Positions 1 to 5,648 of a stretch of 6,754 nt of DNA are shown one piece after another. The stretch is from Candidatus Heimdallarchaeota archaeon (GTDB lineage Archaea; Asgardarchaeota; Njordarchaeia; Njordarchaeales; JAMOTR01). Where the stretch lies: positions 1-6,754 of the forward strand of contig JAMOTR010000039.1 in assembly GCA_027068385.1 (NCBI GenBank). Reading direction: 5' to 3'. A program made the translations under genes and the position numbers. Within the stretch, counting starts at the first letter, position 1, and each line of letters opens with the position of its first letter. Under the pieces are notes generated by a model. It was not told where the DNA came from. It saw only the letters and a list, made by a program, of their open reading frames with translations, and did no database searches.

Positions 1-455
1 CGATCGGGGAGCATCTGAATCGTCAAGTAGAAGTTTTTCTCCGCCTCTATTACCCCTTCGGGACCTTCCTTGCGTAGTAATTCGTCGAGCGTGATGATCT
101 CGAGATACCTAGATCTGGAAAGACTCTTAGCGCCGAAGCGCTTCCCGCTTAACGGGACGATCACCCGACGCTCGCGATCCTTAGGCCGTATGGCCAATAA
201 CGTGAACCCTATGAGGTATCCGTAGCGGTTGATGATATAAAGGATCTCGCTACGGACGCCCGAACTTAGATCTATCTTTTCGAGTAACGAGTACATCTTA
301 TCAAAGAAAGAAGTTGCGTTCATCCCTACGATCGTCGGGTAATCTCCGTATCCCCTAAGCCTCGCGCTTATGAACTCTTCATATAAAGCGTTGATCCTCC
401 GACGATCGTATTCCTCAATGGATATCTTGTCTTTTTCCTCGAGCCTCATACTCAT
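1..455 (-). CDS. Unrecognised protein, N-terminal 151 residues, runs off the left edge
   Basis: This frame is open from an ATG at 455 to the window edge, giving 151 residues without a stop; the C-terminus is missing. I do not recognise the family. No signal peptide or membrane segment is visible. Residues 10-35 and 48-62 look helical, residues 70-90 are hydrophobic and look like a helix plus strand, and two basic patches follow (R90-R97 with RPKDRERR, and K105-R116 with GKRFGAKSLSRSR), which might bind nucleic acid or phosphate; that is inference. The start ATG overlaps the stop of the upstream AAA+ ATPase as ATGA, so the two are very probably co-transcribed and translationally coupled, which suggests a shared complex or process. 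An in-frame second ATG lies two codons in (449). That this is a real gene is well supported by the long open frame and the overlap; its function is unknown. Confidence 0.8.
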   Translation of the reverse strand, partial: MSMRLEEKDKISIEEYDRRRINALYEEFISARLRGYGDYPTIVGMNATSFFDKMYSLLEKIDLSSGVRSEILYIINRYGYLIGFTLLAIRPKDRERRVIVPLSGKRFGAKSLSRSRYLEIITLDELLRKEGPEGVIEAEKNFYLTIQMLPD

Positions 456-1894
456 TCCATCACCGGGAATATTTCTGAGATTGCTTTTAACGACCGATAT
501 AGGATTAATCTATCGAGCGCGAGTTCCACGTTACCGAAGCCTATCTTCTCCTTCATCATATTTACGTAAGTCTTGAACTCGTCCCGCTTACGAACCTCGC
601 GTTGTAGCATACGGTATACCTGTATGAGCGTCTGTTTCGTTATCGGTTTGTTCGTCTCTTCGATCTCGAAGTACTTATCCCGAACGACGTCCCCGAACTT
701 ATCTATAAGCCCCTGAGGAGGACTCACCTCCGGGTATAAGACGACGCTCGTGTTACTAGTTTCCACGTATAGTATGAGAATCTGTGGACTTATCACCACG
801 TTCTTCGTGATTATGTCGGGTATCTGTATCCGCCGCCGCGACTGAAGCTTTCCTCCTATCTTACCGTAGAACTTTACCTGCCCGTGCTTCGTAGAGTATC
901 CCACCGTCCCTACGACGGCCGGTTCGTTAAGCTTTATGCGCGCCACTTCTATTCCCTCAGAGGTGAGCCTAAGCTCATCGAATTCTATGTGGTCGTTCTT
1001 TATCCCCCTGAAGAGCACTGAATAAGGCGTCATCGTAGCCGCCACGTTAGCCTCTCCGAAGTAGTTCTGAAGTATTATTTCGAAGTCCCTAAGGAGCTCT
1101 CCGCGTAGGTAATCGCGTAGGAATACGATGCCGCGACGCGGGGTGATATATCCTCCTAGAGATATAGTAAAGTGCGCGATGGTCGTCACGATTCCCTCCA
1201 CGATGCGCTTCGCGTTAGTATCTTTAGATTCACCGAGAGCGTACTCGACGCGTCTTCTAAGTATTTGCTTAAGCGTCTGAACGTTTAGCGGGTCGACCGA
1301 GGTGACGTCCTTAAACCTATCTATCACTTGAGATATCACGTCGCGCGGAACGTCAACTTTAGCCTCTTCCTCCTCACCGAAGGACGTAGGGGGCACCACG
1401 GTAGCGATGATGTTTAAGTCTTCGAACGTCTCTAAAGCCCGCTTAAGTACGCTTAGGCCCTTCTCGCCTAGGAAGTGTATGTCGTCGATGATGATGTTTT
1501 TCTCCGTTTCGAAGATCCTCTTAAGCTCCTCCTCGCTCATGTTCCTAAGCTCTTCGCTGCGGTAGAACTTCCGGGGTATTTCGAATATCTTTTCGAAGGA
1601 CTCGGGGTTCCTTATGCACTCGGGCTCCGACGATCCCTGCTCGCTCGCTTTCATCTTCCGATACTCGAACGTAGGTTTCGGCCCCTTACTAAGTATCGTA
1701 AACAGAAAGGTGGACTTCCCTCTCCCTGGCGTGTCACGAATTAATAACGATACCCTTCCGTAGTAGCTAATCTGGCGGCATAAGTTATTATACGGGATTT
1801 CGAAGTTTACCGGTACGATGAGCTTCTTCCGCTCTTCAGCGTCTTTTAACGCTTCCTCTACTACCATTACGTGCGATAGTGGATCGATCTTCAT
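452..1894 (-). CDS. AAA+ family ATPase with altered Walker A and an unrecognised C-terminal half
   Basis: A 480-residue predicted soluble P-loop ATPase; substrate and pathway are unknown. The Walker A is DTPGRGKS (residues 54-61): lysine and serine are present but the usual first glycine is Asp54 (codon GAC). The Walker B is IIIDDIHFL (134-142), with the double aspartate seen in initiator-type ATPases such as DnaA. A sensor-1-like strand is at 161-166 (Thr165), an arginine-finger candidate is Arg193 in VIDRF, and a sensor-2-like TPRRG lies at 251-255. These place residues 40-275 in the AAA+ fold, possibly near the Cdc6/Orc1-DnaA group. A low-complexity, charged insert of about 60 residues separates Walker A and B. 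Residues 290-480 are strand-rich, then helical, and match nothing I know; no winged helix is obvious. The ATG start is the first in frame after the ferredoxin; no Shine-Dalgarno is visible. It lies 29 bases after the ferredoxin and overlaps the next gene by ATGA. Fold assignment is firm, role is not. Confidence 0.82.
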   Translation of the reverse strand: MKIDPLSHVMVVEEALKDAEERKKLIVPVNFEIPYNNLCRQISYYGRVSLLIRDTPGRGKSTFLFTILSKGPKPTFEYRKMKASEQGSSEPECIRNPESFEKIFEIPRKFYRSEELRNMSEEELKRIFETEKNIIIDDIHFLGEKGLSVLKRALETFEDLNIIATVVPPTSFGEEEEAKVDVPRDVISQVIDRFKDVTSVDPLNVQTLKQILRRRVEYALGESKDTNAKRIVEGIVTTIAHFTISLGGYITPRRGIVFLRDYLRGELLRDFEIILQNYFGEANVAATMTPYSVLFRGIKNDHIEFDELRLTSEGIEVARIKLNEPAVVGTVGYSTKHGQVKFYGKIGGKLQSRRRIQIPDIITKNVVISPQILILYVETSNTSVVLYPEVSPPQGLIDKFGDVVRDKYFEIEETNKPITKQTLIQVYRMLQREVRKRDEFKTYVNMMKEKIGFGNVELALDRLILYRSLKAISEIFPVME

Positions 1895-1923
1895 ACTAGT
1901 AGAAAAACCGTTAGGAGAAAAGT
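1895..1923 (-). terminator. T-rich gap between ferredoxin and ATPase; possible weak terminator
   Basis: On the minus strand this 29-base gap carries two T-runs, T4 (1921-1918) and T5 (1907-1903), with no hairpin. Archaeal RNA polymerase can stop at such T-runs in the non-template strand, so part of the transcript may end here. An A/T-rich AATAATTA (about 1933-1926), some 35 bases before the ATPase ATG, could be an internal promoter but is slightly too distant for a leaderless start. Both ideas are inference. Confidence 0.22.
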
Positions 1924-2100
1924 CTAATTATTCTCAACCTTTATCGCCCCCGTCGGACACGAGTCCTCGCATGCGAAACACTTTATACACGCGCTCTCGT
2001 TTACCACCACTACCTTTCCTCCCTTAATCTCTAGAACATTCGCTGGACATACCCCGACGCATATTCCGCACGCGATGCACGCGTCCGAGATTGAGATCAT
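1924..2100 (-). CDS. Small 2x[4Fe-4S] bacterial-type ferredoxin
   Basis: A complete 58-residue protein that is almost wholly a di-cluster ferredoxin domain. Two classical motifs are present: C8-x2-C11-x2-C14-x3-C18-P19 and C39-x2-C42-x2-C45-x3-C49-P50, so it should hold two [4Fe-4S] clusters and carry electrons in the cytoplasm. It lacks the N-terminal zinc-binding extension and the longer inter-cluster insert of the abundant zinc-containing ferredoxins of Sulfolobales and Thermoplasma. It therefore looks like a minimal clostridial-type ferredoxin or a stand-alone subunit of an oxidoreductase. The redox partner is not in the window. Its ATG (2100-2098) overlaps the aminopeptidase stop (2099-2097) as ATGA, so expression is likely coupled to that gene. 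Its short length makes it easy to miss in automated annotation, but the eight cysteines leave little doubt. Confidence 0.93.
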   Translation of the reverse strand: MISISDACIACGICVGVCPANVLEIKGGKVVVVNESACIKCFACEDSCPTGAIKVENN

Positions 2101-3011
2101 AAGAGGTCGAAGGATCCGGCATAGATCTTAGCTCCGTCCGACTCTACGATTACGCTCACTTCCCGCTGTGCTACGGGCGCGTGTGTATCCTCTATAAGTG
2201 GCGGATAATCGCGTAGTATCTTCGATCTGTTGAGCTCGGAGAGTCCTAATACGGCTTGACGCCCCAAGGCCTTCACCACCCGACGCCTAGCGAAGGGTAG
2301 CGTCTTATAGTTCGAGCGAATATAACTTAAGACGCGCCTAGATATGCGTAACCTAGGGAGCCCCCTCGCTTCCTCATTATAAGAGTATATGTACCTCTTC
2401 GTCTTGTCCTCGTGTATCGATCCCGAACCGTTAGTCACGAAGATCTCTACCGCATATATTTCCCCTTCGCGTATCACGTCGCTGAACGGGTAAGGAACGG
2501 AGGGTATAGTTTTCCCAGCATGAAGCTTCCGACGCTCTATCTGATGACCGTGGAGCTCACGAACGGTTATAAGGCCCTTAGAGCGGACGAATTCGTATAC
2601 CTTTTCACCGATCTTTCCCGTCTCTATGCCGGGTCTAATGGAGGACACGGCTAACTCAACGGCATCGCGCGCCACCTCTATGAGCTTAAACAGGGAGTTA
2701 TCGAAGGTCACGCTGATCGCGGCGTCCGAGAGCCGACCGTCCACGTGTGCCCCGAGGTCTATCTTTACTATACTCCCCTCGGGTATCACGGATTCATCGT
2801 TTTCGGGAGATGTATAATGAGCGGCTACGTCATTAATAGATACGTTTACGGGGAAAGCCATACCGTCCGCTTCGGAGAGTACCTTAGACTCTAAGGCCTC
2901 GCATACGTCTATGATCTTCACGCCCGGCTTCACGATCTCTTTAGAATATCTTAAAGCTTCTGTGGCTATCTTACCCGCGCGTTCTAACGCTTCTACGTTT
3001 ATTTCGGTCAT
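2097..3011 (-). CDS. map: Methionine aminopeptidase, type 2 (archaeal)
   Basis: A metal-dependent hydrolase that removes the initiator methionine from new proteins in the cytoplasm. Counting from the ATG at 3011 (304 residues), all five dinuclear metal ligands of the pita-bread fold are present with the spacing of the Pyrococcus enzyme: D85 (KIDLG), D96 (LSDAA), H156 (GH), E189 (AVE) and E284 (QRE). The substrate-side histidines H65 (AAHYT) and H164 (LHAG) are also kept. The insertion between H164 and E284 and the overall length mark type 2 rather than bacterial type 1. One departure: the normally conserved proline after the fourth ligand is Ile190 (AVEIFVT instead of IEPFAT). A GTG at 3020 would add three residues and has a GAGG four bases before it. 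I prefer the ATG because a TATA-like box is centred about 25 bases upstream and homologues usually start with a short TEIN-like peptide. It is the first gene of the minus-strand operon. Confidence 0.95.
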   Translation of the reverse strand: MTEINVEALERAGKIATEALRYSKEIVKPGVKIIDVCEALESKVLSEADGMAFPVNVSINDVAAHYTSPENDESVIPEGSIVKIDLGAHVDGRLSDAAISVTFDNSLFKLIEVARDAVELAVSSIRPGIETGKIGEKVYEFVRSKGLITVRELHGHQIERRKLHAGKTIPSVPYPFSDVIREGEIYAVEIFVTNGSGSIHEDKTKRYIYSYNEEARGLPRLRISRRVLSYIRSNYKTLPFARRRVVKALGRQAVLGLSELNRSKILRDYPPLIEDTHAPVAQREVSVIVESDGAKIYAGSFDLL

Positions 3012-3055
3012 AGAGAACACGCATCCTCGATTAATACTATTAGTCTTCGAGTTCC
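3012..3055. promoter_or_regulatory. Compact divergent promoter region, aminopeptidase / DedA, with dyad symmetry
   Basis: Only 44 bases separate the two outward start codons (35 if GTG 3020 is used). The centre is an A/T-rich inverted repeat, TAATA-C-TATTA (3032-3042), flanked by a second inverted pair CTCGA (3026-3030) and TCGAG (3047-3051). On the minus strand the A/T core lies about 25 bases from ATG 3011, right for a leaderless archaeal TATA box. On the plus strand TTAATA (3031-3036) lies about 22 bases before ATG 3056, slightly short. The same core may therefore serve both directions, or the dyad may be an operator. The repeat is seen directly; the promoter role is inferred. Confidence 0.55.
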
Positions 3056-3829
3056 ATGAGGAGCCTCTATGCGATCGCGGTACTTATATTAATAATAGGA
3101 GCGACGATGACGTTCTTAGGGATAGGCACCTCAGGAACTATACTTAATACGCTTTCGAACGGTGTTATTAACATCTTCCACGCGCTCGAATCAAGAGGGG
3201 TACCCGTAGAAATCATCGTCCTCCTCTTAATGACGCTCGAAAGCGCGGGCATTTTAATCCCAAGCGAGATCGTGATGCCCCTAGGAGGCTTTCTCGCGGC
3301 CTCGGGATTGGGGAACTTTCGGCTCGTCGTACTCGCTGGGGCGTTAGGGAATGTAGTAGGGTCCCTCATAGCTTATTATATAGGAACTACTGGGACGAGA
3401 ATCTTAGACGCTAGGTTCGGATACGTGATGCGCTACGTTAGACGCAAAGGAACTATAGCCTCCTTTCTTACCCGCCTGATGCCCGGAGTAAGGACTTACG
3501 CCCCGTTCGCTTTAGGGGCCGCGCGCGTGAATAAGAGAATCTTCATTTTGTATACTTTCTTGGGCTCGTTCTTACGGTGTATACCTCGGACTCGGATCGG
3601 ATACGTCTTCGGGGTCCATCGGCATGAGATCGTAGAAAAATTTCACGCTTATACTCCTCTTCTATTAGCTATACTCACGGACTTGCTCCTCATCGCGTTG
3701 TTCTACGAAAAAACCTCAAGTGGGGGGCAGTGGATATCCGGCGGCGATGGAGATAGCGACGACGAGGGCGAACCCGGAAACGATGAGCCTAAAGGGGAGG
3801 AGATCGAGTACCCGAGTGACGAAGTCTAA
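3056..3829 (+). CDS. DedA/VTT-family membrane protein with acidic C-terminal tail
   Basis: A polytopic membrane protein of 257 residues. A hydrophobic N-terminal helix (5-24) is followed by the VTT/DedA core: a membrane segment with LESAGILIPSEIVMPLGGFLA (61-81), G(94)-rich helix LAGALGNVVGSLIAYYIG (93-110), the re-entrant signature LTRLMPGVRTYAPFALGAAR (138-157), and a last helix near 199-216. DedA proteins are lipid transporters or scramblases; bacterial members flip undecaprenyl phosphate, and in an archaeon a polyprenyl (dolichyl) phosphate carrier would be the analogous guess. Two oddities stand out. The segment GSFLRCIPRTRIGYVFG (170-186) has three arginines where relatives are hydrophobic, usually with a tryptophan. 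The protein also ends in an acidic Asp/Glu/Gly-rich tail (221-257) absent from the usual roughly 200-residue family length; this tail lies entirely over the end of the opposite-strand gene. It has its own promoter region, diverging from the aminopeptidase. Confidence 0.88.
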   Translation: MRSLYAIAVLILIIGATMTFLGIGTSGTILNTLSNGVINIFHALESRGVPVEIIVLLLMTLESAGILIPSEIVMPLGGFLAASGLGNFRLVVLAGALGNVVGSLIAYYIGTTGTRILDARFGYVMRYVRRKGTIASFLTRLMPGVRTYAPFALGAARVNKRIFILYTFLGSFLRCIPRTRIGYVFGVHRHEIVEKFHAYTPLLLAILTDLLLIALFYEKTSSGGQWISGGDGDSDDEGEPGNDEPKGEEIEYPSDEV

Positions 3830-4231
3830 CACAGCGAAGACGTAAGAGATTATGGAGTAGACGATTCCCGTAACCACTAGAAATACGGACGCGAGGAGTA
3901 CGTAGCTCGTGATGTTAAGGTAAGTATAAACGAGCACCGTAGCGACAGCTCCGATAACCGTGGAGAAGAACGTAGGAGCATGCTTATAAGAGTAGAGCCT
4001 GTGCGTAAGGGAGAGTCCGGCTAATACTAACGCTAGCGGAACCCGAACGGAATACACTCCTGAAGTTTTTAGCGCCTTATAAGTGATGGCCGCTAGGGCT
4101 ATGTCCGCGAGACCTAGAGGTATGCATATCATATAATATATGGTCTCGAACGACCCTAGCTTATCCCTAGGAGCTATAAGAAACACGGCTGAGATAGCTA
4201 AGATGGTAGGTAGATACACCGTGACGTCCAT
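3716..4231 (-). CDS. Small polytopic membrane protein of unknown family
   Basis: A 171-residue, mostly hydrophobic protein that I do not recognise. From the ATG at 4231, about six membrane segments can be drawn: 4-20, 33-52, 62-76, 88-104, 107-133 (one long or two short) and 148-165. Short loops carry charged residues (PRDK 21-24, HRLYSYK 77-83, DFVTR 136-140). No catalytic or transport motif is evident, so no function is proposed. A TTG at 4246 would add five residues; the ATG is preferred because an A/T-rich box lies about 30 bases upstream of it but only about 15 bases from the TTG. Its last 37 codons plus stop overlap the DedA gene on the other strand by 114 bases. It diverges from the NAD(P)HX repair gene. 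The long open frame and the clean alternation of hydrophobic segments support a real gene, though the antisense overlap warrants some caution about its exact 3' end. Confidence 0.72.
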   Translation of the reverse strand: MDVTVYLPTILAISAVFLIAPRDKLGSFETIYYMICIPLGLADIALAAITYKALKTSGVYSVRVPLALVLAGLSLTHRLYSYKHAPTFFSTVIGAVATVLVYTYLNITSYVLLASVFLVVTGIVYSIISYVFAVLDFVTRVLDLLPFRLIVSGFALVVAISIAAGYPLPPT

Positions 4232-4265
4232 GTGAATATTCGACAATGCCCACTTTCCATACTTT
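4232..4265. promoter_or_regulatory. Compact divergent promoter region, small membrane protein / NAXE-NAXD
   Basis: Thirty-four bases separate the two outward ATG codons (4231 minus, 4266 plus). For the plus strand, the palindrome GAATATTC (4234-4241) is centred about 28 bases before ATG 4266, fitting a TATA box for a leaderless transcript; no Shine-Dalgarno is present. For the minus strand, an A/T-rich CATAAAGTAT (4268-4259) lies about 30 bases before ATG 4231, so this candidate box runs into the start codon of the opposite gene. The sequences are seen; promoter activity is inferred. Confidence 0.5.
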
Positions 4266-5648
4266 ATGATTACGGTCGAGGAGATGAGAAGGTTGGAGAA
4301 GAACGCTTCCTTCTACGGACTCTCTGAGGAGACGATGATGGAGTTAGCCGGTAAGGGTTTAGCTTACGAGGTCCTAAACAGAAGGGAAGGTATATCCTCG
4401 GTGGTCCTCATAGGCGGCACGGGTAATAACGCGGGAGACGGTATCGTAGCTCTAAGGTATATGATGCCGTTCGTAGACTCGGTAGAAGCGTATATTATAG
4501 GATCTAGGAAAAACCTCAGCGAGCTATTAAAGAAGCAGATAAGGATAGCGGAGAAGCTAGGAATACCCGTATTCTTCGATCGTTATGGCGAGAAAGCTAT
4601 TAGGAGGATCAAACGTCTATCGAACAGGGACGTTCTACTCGACGGACTCTTCGGGATAGGTCTCAAAGGAAAGCTGGGCGAGCCCTACGTGAGCTTAATT
4701 AGAGCGATGAACGCCTCTAAGGCTTATAAAGTCGCTATAGACGTACCCTCCGGAGATGATAGGATATCGTTCGAAGCCGATCTTACGGTAACGTTCCACG
4801 ACGCTAAGGGTAAAGTATCGGGTGATCTCTCGATCGTCGACATAGGTCTCAAGCCTTTCTCTAAACTCACCGGGCCGGGGGACGTGCTCTTAGCTTATAA
4901 GAGGCGCGACCCTTTGGGACATAAAGGAAAACATGGGGTCGTGTCCGTAGTAGCCGGAGGTAGGAGATACGTCGGAGCCGCTATATTATCTTCTCAAGCC
5001 GCTTCCATACTCGCGGACTTAAGCTTCATACTCACTCCTACGGGCGATCCTAAGGAGTTCCGTAAATATCCGGAAATCATCGCGGAGAGGTTAAGCGACG
5101 GAATAGACCTGCTCAAGAAGTCAAACGCGATCGTAGTAGGGCCGGGAATGGATGAAGATGCGCTAGAGGATACTCTAAAGATACTTAACGAGAACGTTCC
5201 CGAAGTGCCTAAAGTTGTCGACGCGACCGCTTTAAGAAAGGAGTTCGTGAAAAAGCTAAAAGGTCCGAAGATCCTCACTCCTCACGCGGGAGAGATAAGG
5301 CGCTTAGGTTTCGAACCTACCCCTGAGGGCGCTTCGATGGCCGCTATAGAGTACGACGCGGTAGTGGTACTTAAAGGGCACGTAGATTACATCACGGACG
5401 GTAAGAACATGCTCAAGAACCCACGGGGTAAGCCTAGCATGACGGTAGGTGGTACGGGAGACGTGCTTACCGGGATCATAGCCGGGTTCTTAGCTAGGGG
5501 CGCCATGCCGTTTAGAGCGGCTGCCGCGGGTGCATTCTTAAACGCTTACGCCTCCGAGAGGCTTCCGGATGAGGGGTTAAAACCGACTATGCTCATAGAA
5601 GAAATAACACGCGTGCTCAACGAGATCGTCTCATGGAGCTCTTATTAA
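4266..5648 (+). CDS. nnr: Bifunctional NAD(P)HX epimerase / ADP-dependent NAD(P)HX dehydratase
   Basis: A metabolite-repair enzyme of 460 residues. Hydrated NADH or NADPH (NADHX, NADPHX) forms by side reaction or heat; the N-terminal domain interconverts its R and S epimers and the C-terminal domain dehydrates the S form using ADP (ATP in eukaryotes). Epimerase domain (1-210): TVEEMRRLE start, MMELAG (24-29), nucleotide loop GGTGNNAGDG (50-59), catalytic Asp126 in LLDGLFGIG, AIDVPSG (157-163) and ADLTVTFHDAK (171-181). Dehydratase domain (215-460): GHKGKHG (218-224), AGGRRYVGAAIL (230-241), VVGPGM (290-295), VVDATAL (317-323), ILTPHAGEIRRLG (336-348), VVVLKG (366-371) and GGTGDVLTGIIAGFLA (395-410) with catalytic Asp399. 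It is shorter than the usual 480-520 residues; the loop after VPSG, normally a longer DADTG-type segment, is cut to DDRISFE. The ATG start lies behind a TATA-like box. It shares an operon with the next gene by a 16-base overlap. Confidence 0.95.
   Translation: MITVEEMRRLEKNASFYGLSEETMMELAGKGLAYEVLNRREGISSVVLIGGTGNNAGDGIVALRYMMPFVDSVEAYIIGSRKNLSELLKKQIRIAEKLGIPVFFDRYGEKAIRRIKRLSNRDVLLDGLFGIGLKGKLGEPYVSLIRAMNASKAYKVAIDVPSGDDRISFEADLTVTFHDAKGKVSGDLSIVDIGLKPFSKLTGPGDVLLAYKRRDPLGHKGKHGVVSVVAGGRRYVGAAILSSQAASILADLSFILTPTGDPKEFRKYPEIIAERLSDGIDLLKKSNAIVVGPGMDEDALEDTLKILNENVPEVPKVVDATALRKEFVKKLKGPKILTPHAGEIRRLGFEPTPEGASMAAIEYDAVVVLKGHVDYITDGKNMLKNPRGKPSMTVGGTGDVLTGIIAGFLARGAMPFRAAAAGAFLNAYASERLPDEGLKPTMLIEEITRVLNEIVSWSSY

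Noticed and set aside
370..576. Short plus-strand open frame antisense to the ATPase and its partner
   Set aside because: Low-complexity Ser/Leu-rich translation, antisense to two well-supported genes, no promoter or family signal. The same applies to plus-strand frames near 1475-1744, 1818-2027, 2412-2654, 2626-2817 and 2911-3147.
750..1040. Possible Lon-type (S16) protease domain in the C-terminal half of the AAA+ ATPase
   Set aside because: The strand-rich stretch with VGTVGY and GKIGGK loosely recalls the start of a Lon protease domain, but there is no serine-lysine dyad context or PKDGPSAG-like motif.
1709..1744. Frameshift or decay at the ATPase P-loop
   Set aside because: The frame is continuous for 480 residues and the lysine, serine and downstream motifs are intact; only one residue differs from consensus.
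3012..3055. GTG at 3020 with an upstream GAGG as the aminopeptidase start
   Set aside because: Possible, but the TATA-like core would be only about 15 bases away, and the ATG at 3011 gives the usual family N-terminus; kept as an alternative only.
3067..3369. Minus-strand open frame antisense to the DedA gene
   Set aside because: It is a shadow of the DedA frame with no family resemblance and would collide with the divergent promoter. Minus-strand frames at 4994-5278 and 5650-5835 are rejected for the same reason.
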